Shown here piece after piece: positions 57,834-64,000 of a stretch of 64,000 bases of DNA. Source of the DNA: Haliotis asinina (Eukaryota; Mollusca; Gastropoda; Lepetellida; Haliotidae); the NCBI RefSeq assembly GCF_037392515.1, contig NC_090283.1, positions 21,271,001 to 21,335,000 of the forward strand, written 5' to 3'. Within the stretch, counting starts at the first letter, position 1, and each line of letters opens with the position of its first letter. The notes beneath the pieces are model-generated. The model did no database searches and was not told where the DNA came from. It saw only the letters and a program-made list of their open reading frames with translations. The translations under genes were made by a program, and so were the position numbers.

Positions 57834-60800
57834 CCCACCCATCTACCCACCCATCTACCCACCCATCTACCTACCTACCTACCTACCTACCTATGTCATT
57901 ACCTACACACCTACCTACCTACCCAAAGCGACAGCAAGTTATCAGAAATGAGCGGGCCACTGTAACTTGATAATGCCCGCAAAATGCTTGACGACGGGCC
58001 ATTATCAAGCCCGTCGTTAGGTGACGTCATAAGTAGCTCAGCTGTTGAAGTTCAATCACCTACGGTTTGTTTGAACTTGGTTTCAGTATTGACCATATAT
58101 CTGGCTCACATTCGTCACACGTGCCCGTGCCATTATGCACTTTCCTCCTGCGCCAACCATAACAAGTGTACCATAAATGACAACATACATCAAGGAAAAT
58201 ATCGACTTGAAGTCTAACGTTGTTGATCACTGAAAACAATGGCGGCTGGTAGTATGAGCAAAGGTCAAGGTCGAATGTCGTCACTCTCAATAGTGACGTC
58301 ATTTGTGTTGCGCTGTGACGTGTCTATATTTGTAAAATGTGTGTCAGTGACCTCCGTCGTTTTGTTGTTGGCAGTAAATGCTTCTAAACCGATGCCGTTT
58401 TTTATTCTTATTTTATTAAATTTCTATTCATTTTAGCTATAATAACGGTAACGCTATTTCAAGGCAATATCATTTGCAGAAGCCCCCGGTCTTTTCAACT
58501 GACCTCCTTCGTCGGTGAGTTAATGAAAGACTTCGGGTTTCTGCAAATGACAATGCCCTGAAAAGTAGCGTAACCCTTATAATAGCGGGACACTGTAACT
58601 TGATAATGGCCGCAAAATGGTTGACAACGGGCTATTATCAAGCCCGTTGTCACCTACGGCTCGTTTGAACTTGGGTTCATTATTGTCGATATATCTGGCT
58701 CACATTCGTCACACGTACCTGTGATATTATGCATTTTCTTGCTTTTGCCAATCATAACAATTGTACCATAAGTTACAACATACAGCAATGAAAATATCGA
58801 CTTGAAGTCTAACGTTGTTGAGTACTGAAAACAATGGCGGCCGGTAGTATGGGTAAAGGGGAAGGTCGAATGCCGCCACTCTCTATATTGACGTCACCTG
58901 TCTTGTTCTATGTTGTAAAATGTATGTCAGTGACCTCCGTCGTTAGCAGTAAATGCTTCTAAACCGATGCCGTTTTTTTTTTTTTTTTTTTTTTTTAAAA
59001 TCTATTCATTTTAGCTATAATAACTGTAACGCTATTTTCAAGGCATTATCATTTGCAGGAGCCCCTGGGCTTTTCAACTGCTGTCTTCTTTCTTCGGGCA
59101 GTTAATGAAATACTTCGGGCTTTTGCAAATGACAATGCCCTGAAAAATAGCGTTACCCTTACAACATACATACATACATACATACATACATACATACATA
59201 CATACATACATACATACATACATACATACATACATACATACATACATACATACATGCATGCATGCATGCATGCATGCATGCATGCATCCATCCATCCATC
59301 CATACATACATACATACATACATACACACATACATACATACATAGGTAGTTGCGAACACACAAACGTAGGTTCCTTTCAACATATCTTACTCAACTCCTC
59401 GCCCATCTGTCTATCTGCCATACAACCCTAGCCACTTGTCTAAAAGCAACACACTAACTAGCTCGTCGTGATATTGCTGGTATATTGCTAACAGTGGCGT
59501 GGAACCAAGCTCACTCACTCACTCACTCACTAAGTAGGTCACCCACGACCAGCATACTTTGATCCATGTCTTTCTTTTTTTCTGTTAACCTAACTACGGT
59601 TCTGTTAACCTAACTACGGTTCTGTCAACCTAACTACGGTTTTCTGTGAAATCTTACTTAAAAGTATTCCGCACGATTCTAGATTTGTCCGGCGACGAAG
59701 GAAGACTGCAGTGAGTATCAGCTTAGTGCCATCAACTCTTTTGGGGACTATTCCAACACACCAACTCAGGCAGAATACACCTCGTCTTGCACAGCGCCCC
59801 TCAAGGACGTGAGAAATGAAGTACAGTCTACGGTCAACAGGAGGTGGGGGCATCTGGATCAGGGGCATGAACGCATCCCCATGGCACACAGGGATGAAAT
59901 TCATGGACATCAGCCAAATTCACAAGTAAGACCCGAAAGCAGCACTCCTTCCCAAAAAGTTTTGGGACGCGAACGACACTGTGTCTCCTACAAGGAACGT
60001 CGAAGTGAAAGTCGAACAACGTCATTTAAAGAGCGGACATACGAAGGTCGACCAACCCGCTACAAGGAAGGGGACAATGTACGTCGTTCAACGCCCAAGA
60101 CGGGAGGCCATGATCGTCGCCCATCGTCTCTCAAGTTGGGTGGACAAGAACACCATTTAACGACATTGACACTGAACAAGGGAGATAAGTCAAATGGCCA
60201 GGACTTGGACCATAACTCGAGCGAGACGTCAGGCAACTCCACAGTAGAGCTTTTCAACTTTAAAAACCCAAGAAGAAATCCAGTAGTGTTGACTTGCCTT
60301 ATTTTACTCGTCACGGTGATACTGGGAGCGACAGTCCTGGTCATATATTTCATCCTGAATCAAAAACAAGGTAAGCTATTTCAGTTGCCAAAGAGTGTAT
60401 CATGCAATTAACAGAACAGAGTAAATTGACCGTATGCCATAGCAAGCACGTCAGTTGTTCACGAGAGTTTTTCACCTCCATGATGGCAAGCAATGGTACT
60501 CTTTTCCCCTTCCTCCCGCCTTCTTGGTTTTCTTTTGCTATATTCGTTGCTTCTATTCTTTCTTCTTTTTCGACTTTCTTTCCTTCTTATCTTTCTCTTC
60601 TTTTCTTCTTTCCTGCTCTCGTTTCATGTTTCTCCTCACTTTCATTCTTGTTCTTTGCCCTCTGTCCATCTCAACACTCATTTACATGTATTATGTTTTA
60701 TTTATTACTATTTCCTATATCCGTTCATTTGGTCTTTCATTCTTATTTTATTATTTTCTTAGTTCTCATTTTCCTTCACATTTTTCCTCATCATCTGACC

Positions 60801-62422
60801 TTTTTGGTATAAGTAGTTTTTTCTTTACTCCTTTCGTTTTTTAATCCTTTTGATGCAATAATCTGAACTGTCTATAGTATATACAAATAATACATGAAGT
60901 ATTATGATTCCTCTATCAAACTATCTATGTATAGGAAGTAATATCCTGTAACGTTTGGTTCGTCGGCTTGATTCAGACTTGTCAATACTTGTTGAGGCAT
61001 ACCTGACATTTTACAAGGAAACAAAACATCAAGAGACTGTTTCAAAGCCAACTTGATACTTTTTATACCTAGAATGAATCGCCGAATCTTTTTAGGCAAT
61101 GCAATCCATATAAGCGAACAATGAATCATATTTATATGACAGATATGCACTTCTGACATGCTGTCTATCACATTCCATGGATGAAAATGATTCATGAATT
61201 TAAAAGCTTGCCATACGCTACATATTCCATATAAAGAAAATTTTCAAAACACTTTTGGCATTTTCATATTTTCGGGTTGATTTAGCTGCGTTGTGTAAGT
61301 TACGCTCGTGTGAATGCAATGCTGTTGCATTTATCACTGTTTCTACGAATGGTTGAGCGTCTTGAGATTCTATAATGATTAGACTGCATAAAAAAATATT
61401 AAGTGTTTCTCGGGCATATTTTTTTCAAAAGTGACGACTTTATTTTTAGTTTTGATAGAAAAAAAAACAGTGACGAGGGAGGAAAACATTAATTTGTATT
61501 TATTCTCTCAGAAGTACAGCTTGGGAAGTACAGGACGTGTTTATGTGTTGTAGATTCAGTGGCACCCGTTCATATTGATACTCATTCCTATTGTGGACAA
61601 ATGGATGATCGGGACGCGGCCAAGTGAAATGTATATTTTTAAAATGGGAATAAAAAATTGCTACGCGTACAAATAATAGTGACGCGCCGATGCTTGAGAA
61701 ACATGTCACTTTTTTATTTAGCCTTACTGTTTCAACAATACGCGTCTGTAAATAACGTTAGGTCAGGTTTGATAATGATTCATGCGTTATTGGAAAACAA
61801 AATTCTTTATGCAGTAAATACGTTAGTTATTAATTTAAGAATTTAAACAATAATTTTGAAATGAAAATAAAATTCAACAAATGTTTCTCCGTTATCGCCA
61901 GGACTACCACAAGTGCCATCTGAAGTTGAGAAGTTGAAAGGAATACGTGAGTGTTCATTACGATATCCATTTCAAACTGCCGAGCTACAGAAAATATAGA
62001 TTCGTGTGCAAAACTGAAGGATGTCAAGGATGCACGTGCAATGGTTACATATATTCTATCATACTTGTGTTGTGGACCCCGATCAGTTCGGTAGATTTCG
62101 ATTCATCCTATTAACGTTTGTAAAATGTGCTTGTAAAACGTAATGTTTTGGTCAAATGAAATTTTGAAGAATGTCTGTATGTCTGTATGTCTGTATGTAT
62201 CTATATATGTCTGTCTGTCTGTCTGTCTGTATCTATGTCTGTCTGTCTGTATGTATGTATGTATGTATGTCTGTCTGTCTGTCTGTATGTATGTCTGTAT
62301 GTATGTATGTATGTATGTATGTATGTATGTATGTATGTATCTCTCTCTCCGTATGTGAGTGAATGAGTTTAGTTTCACGTCGCACGAAGCAATATTTCCG
62401 CTACATGGCGACGGTGTGTAAA

Positions 62423-62480
<58 letters not shown>

Positions 62481-62726
62481 CGTGTGTGTATGTGCGTGTG
62501 TGTGCTGTGTCTAGAGGTTCGAATCGTATGTATTACATATGTACTGTTTACTCTACACGTATACTGAAATATGACGTTTTTAGGTGTCTTTTTACACAAC
62601 TTACCTGTTTCAGCTGCTATAAGGGCATCTGTTAGCCTGAAGATTCTCAACAAGTCCTACAAGTCAGCCATGAACCATTCTAACTCTATAGAGTTCAAGT
62701 CCATAGCAGAGCCATTCGCCACGGAG
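57303..62726 (+). CDS. Type II transmembrane protein with SEA domain, first four exons (runs off right edge)
   Basis: Exons: 57303-57386 (ATG in AAG-ATGG context, [15 protein letters not shown]..., phase 0, GTAAGC donor); 59683-60370 (688 nt, acceptor TCTAG, starts ICPATKEDC, phase 1 out); 61902-61946 (45 nt, [13 protein letters not shown]); 62614-62726 (113 nt, acceptor GTTTCAG, phase 0 out). All phases join. The first about 225 residues are polar, Arg/Lys/Ser-rich and look cytoplasmic. A helix follows ([16 protein letters not shown]...YFIL) near residues 228-252, then a short linker, then [14 protein letters not shown] and [12 protein letters not shown], which match the first half of a SEA domain. 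TM followed by SEA is the layout of type II transmembrane serine proteases and other cell-surface glycoproteins. The domain after SEA is outside the window, so the enzyme or adhesion role is unknown. Intron 1 holds several repeats. Confidence 0.75.
57690..57930. repeat. (CCTA)n/(CCTG)n microsatellite
   Basis: CCTA tetramers change to CCTG and CCCA and back to CCTA. It lies in intron 1 of the SEA gene. Pro/Thr/Tyr-rich frames across it are artefacts. Confidence 0.95.
57951..59160 (+). repeat. Tandem dimer of an element of about 610 bp with a hairpin at each end
   Basis: Unit 1 is about 57951-58585 and unit 2 about 58588-59160, collinear with small differences. Each starts with a stem-loop (CTTGATAATG(C/G)CCG...GGGC(C/T)ATTATCAAG). 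Each ends with another (GGTAACGCTATTT...CATTTGCAGAAGCCC pairing with GGGTTTCTGCAAATG...TAGCGTAACCC). No reading frame is shared by both. It lies in intron 1 of the SEA gene. Confidence 0.75.
59163..59345. repeat. (CATA)n(CATG)n(CATC)n microsatellite
   Basis: Starts directly at the end of the tandem dimer. Three related tetramers occur in succession, suggesting point changes spread by slippage. Confidence 0.95.
59468..59645. repeat. SINE tail and a short tandem repeat next to the SEA-gene acceptor
   Basis: A plus SINE tail (GATATTGCTGGTATATTGC...CTCACTCACTCACTCAC) is at 59468-59530. Three copies of CTGT(T/C)AACCTAACTACGGTT lie at about 59582-59643, 40 bp before the exon-2 acceptor. Confidence 0.75.
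60371..61901. other. Intron 2 of the SEA gene
   Basis: A pyrimidine-rich stretch (TTC/TTCT) covers about 60500-60850, and AT-rich single-copy sequence covers the rest. Long frames in the TTC stretch are compositional. Nothing else is recognised. Confidence 0.5.
62165..62476. repeat. (GTCT/GTAT)n, SINE tail scrap, (GT)n
   Basis: GTCT/GTAT tetramers cover 62165-62345. A minus SINE piece is at 62354-62425 (GTGAGTGAATGAGTTTAG, GCAATATTTCCGC). A GT run covers 62424-62476. All lie in intron 3 of the SEA gene. Confidence 0.9.
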
Positions 62727-64000
62727 GTAACATCTTCCCATTTCATTGTAGATTAGTTAAGTGTATGTCGTTGAGATCGCAGTCGTCCACAGGAGCAGCA
62801 TCTCGAAGCAACAAAATGTGTTAACGACATACCCTCGTTGTGTGAACGTTGGCTTCTGTGATGTAAGTGTCCATATAACGGTGTTTCTGGATTAATAGGG
62901 GTCGGGCTAAGGAGGATTAGCTGAATATGATTCGACAGTTTTGGTTTGTTCCCTCAACAACATTCCATGACGGCGGTCTGTATAATCTACCCTCGAACCC
63001 ATAATTCAGTGACTGATATCATGAGCATCGGTCATATATGTCATCAAGTAGATTATGTGAATTTCGAATTTCAAGCAGAAGCCTAATCCATTTTCGTTCT
63101 TGACAGTTCGATAATTCCATACACCCGCCACAAGCCCCCGGTTTCGTTTTTTTTTTCGCTCTTGCAATTTAATTTTGGTTATAATCACGTGCTGTCCGTG
63201 TGTAAGGGTGGATGCTACTTGCCTTGACTCGCAAATGTTGCAAATGCCTACATGAAATTGTGAATTTCCTCCACTTTTCACGTAAAAATATGTTATCCAG
63301 TCAGAGACACTTCGTGTAAACTGTGCAGCTACACAACGGTCAAGGCGATGCCATCGTTTGTCAGACCGAAACCTGGTCGAGGAGCCCTTTTTTTCTATAT
63401 TTTGTCACAGATGTTCAGGAATTTACTCAGATGTGCGGAACATGTTATCTAAACTGTTCACCCGACCATAGTGCAAGCTAGCCACAAATTAAGGCAGTCT
63501 GTCAGAAATGTAGTCCGTCTCGGGCGGTTGGACGTGCCTTATTTCATACACTTTAGGTATATATCATACTTATCAGAGTCGAGCGCCTTTGGGTAATGAT
63601 TATGATACAAGCAGATTCATAATAATTAGTTTGTCCTCACGTAGTTCATTAGTCAAGTCCTACTATTTTTGTCGCCGTAGATATCATTCGAAGAAGCAGT
63701 AAAATCCCTAACTTGCAAGTGAAGGTAACAGTGAAAATTGTTGAACGCAATTATGTCTGCCTTTGATAAAAATCTGTGATAATGACTGGATCTTTTCCTA
63801 CTCTGATTCATGCGCATGATGCTTGCGAGCCAACTGTACAATATGATTACGGAAAATTACTAGACAAAGCCTTACAAGCTTAGTACATGTATTTGGATAA
63901 TACTGATTTTGATTACTTGGAATATATTTTAAACGTTAGAATGAGTGGTCGGAATACAGATTAAATTTAACTGAATTGCTCATGTACAAGTCCTATCTTG
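62727..64000. other. Start of intron 4 of the SEA gene
   Basis: A decayed minus SINE-type copy is at about 62935-63055 (CATGACGGCGGTCTGT, ATCATGAGCATCGG). The rest is single-copy, and I could not find a phase-0 exon continuing the SEA domain before the window ends. Confidence 0.5.

Noticed and set aside
59683-59810. Ig or FN3 domain in the start of SEA-gene exon 2 ([14 protein letters not shown])
   Set aside because: The resemblance to a Y-x-x-x-A-x-N-x-x-G strand is short, the segment precedes the TM helix on the presumed cytoplasmic side, and the rest of the domain is absent.
63416-63474. Continuation exon of the SEA domain after TTTTGTCACAG
   Set aside because: The phase-0 frame reaches a stop within 14 codons, no donor is found, and it does not match the SEA second half.

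Overview
This is a eukaryotic, intron-containing window. Its interspersed repeats point to a vetigastropod mollusc, most likely abalone (Haliotis): many copies of a short element with a GTGAGTGAGTTTAGTTTTAC end, a GCAATATTCCAGC core and ACTCACTCAC tails, as I remember them from abalone DNA. No sequence search was possible, so the genus is an inference. Real coding sequence is sparse. Satellites, SINEs, MITEs, one LINE and segmental duplications fill most of the window.

Layout. (1) 1.1-2.2 kb, + strand: last three exons of a WRAP53/TCAB1 orthologue. (2) 4.2-5.1 kb, - strand: exons 2 and 3 of a secreted ten-cysteine prokineticin/astakine-like protein (paralogue 1). (3) 5.2-18.15 kb: a satellite of about 300 copies of a 42-bp monomer. 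It is stop-free for 4,169 codons on the - strand and carries a consensus 5' splice site in most monomers. (4) 19.3-24.5 kb, - strand: a broken CR1/Jockey-type LINE with a 2A-like sequence, interrupted by two insertions. (5) 21.73-31.14 and 31.14-40.85 kb: a direct tandem duplication with a unit of about 9.4-9.7 kb. Each unit carries exons 2-3 of a prokineticin-like gene on the - strand. Only the right-hand copy is next to a signal-peptide exon (42.35 kb). (6) 43.56-46.9 and 50.74-51.42 kb: a third, older, split copy of the same segment. (7) 47.2-48.8 kb, + strand: a likely first exon and a transmembrane exon of a type II membrane protein. The transmembrane exon's splice donor lies in a minisatellite that was later split by a 1,319-bp transposon with 330-bp inverted repeats and a Pif1-like helicase exon. 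(8) 57.3-62.7 kb, + strand: a four-exon 5' part of a paralogous type II membrane protein with a SEA domain, running off the right edge.

Two gene families organise the window: a three-member cluster of prokineticin-like secreted peptides (all - strand) and a pair of TM/SEA membrane proteins (both + strand). Exon lengths and intron phases agree between paralogues, which is the strongest evidence that these small exons are real. A recurring theme is tandem repetition of splice-site sequence: an acceptor in the prokineticin genes, a donor in the first TM gene, and a donor-like motif in the 42-bp satellite.
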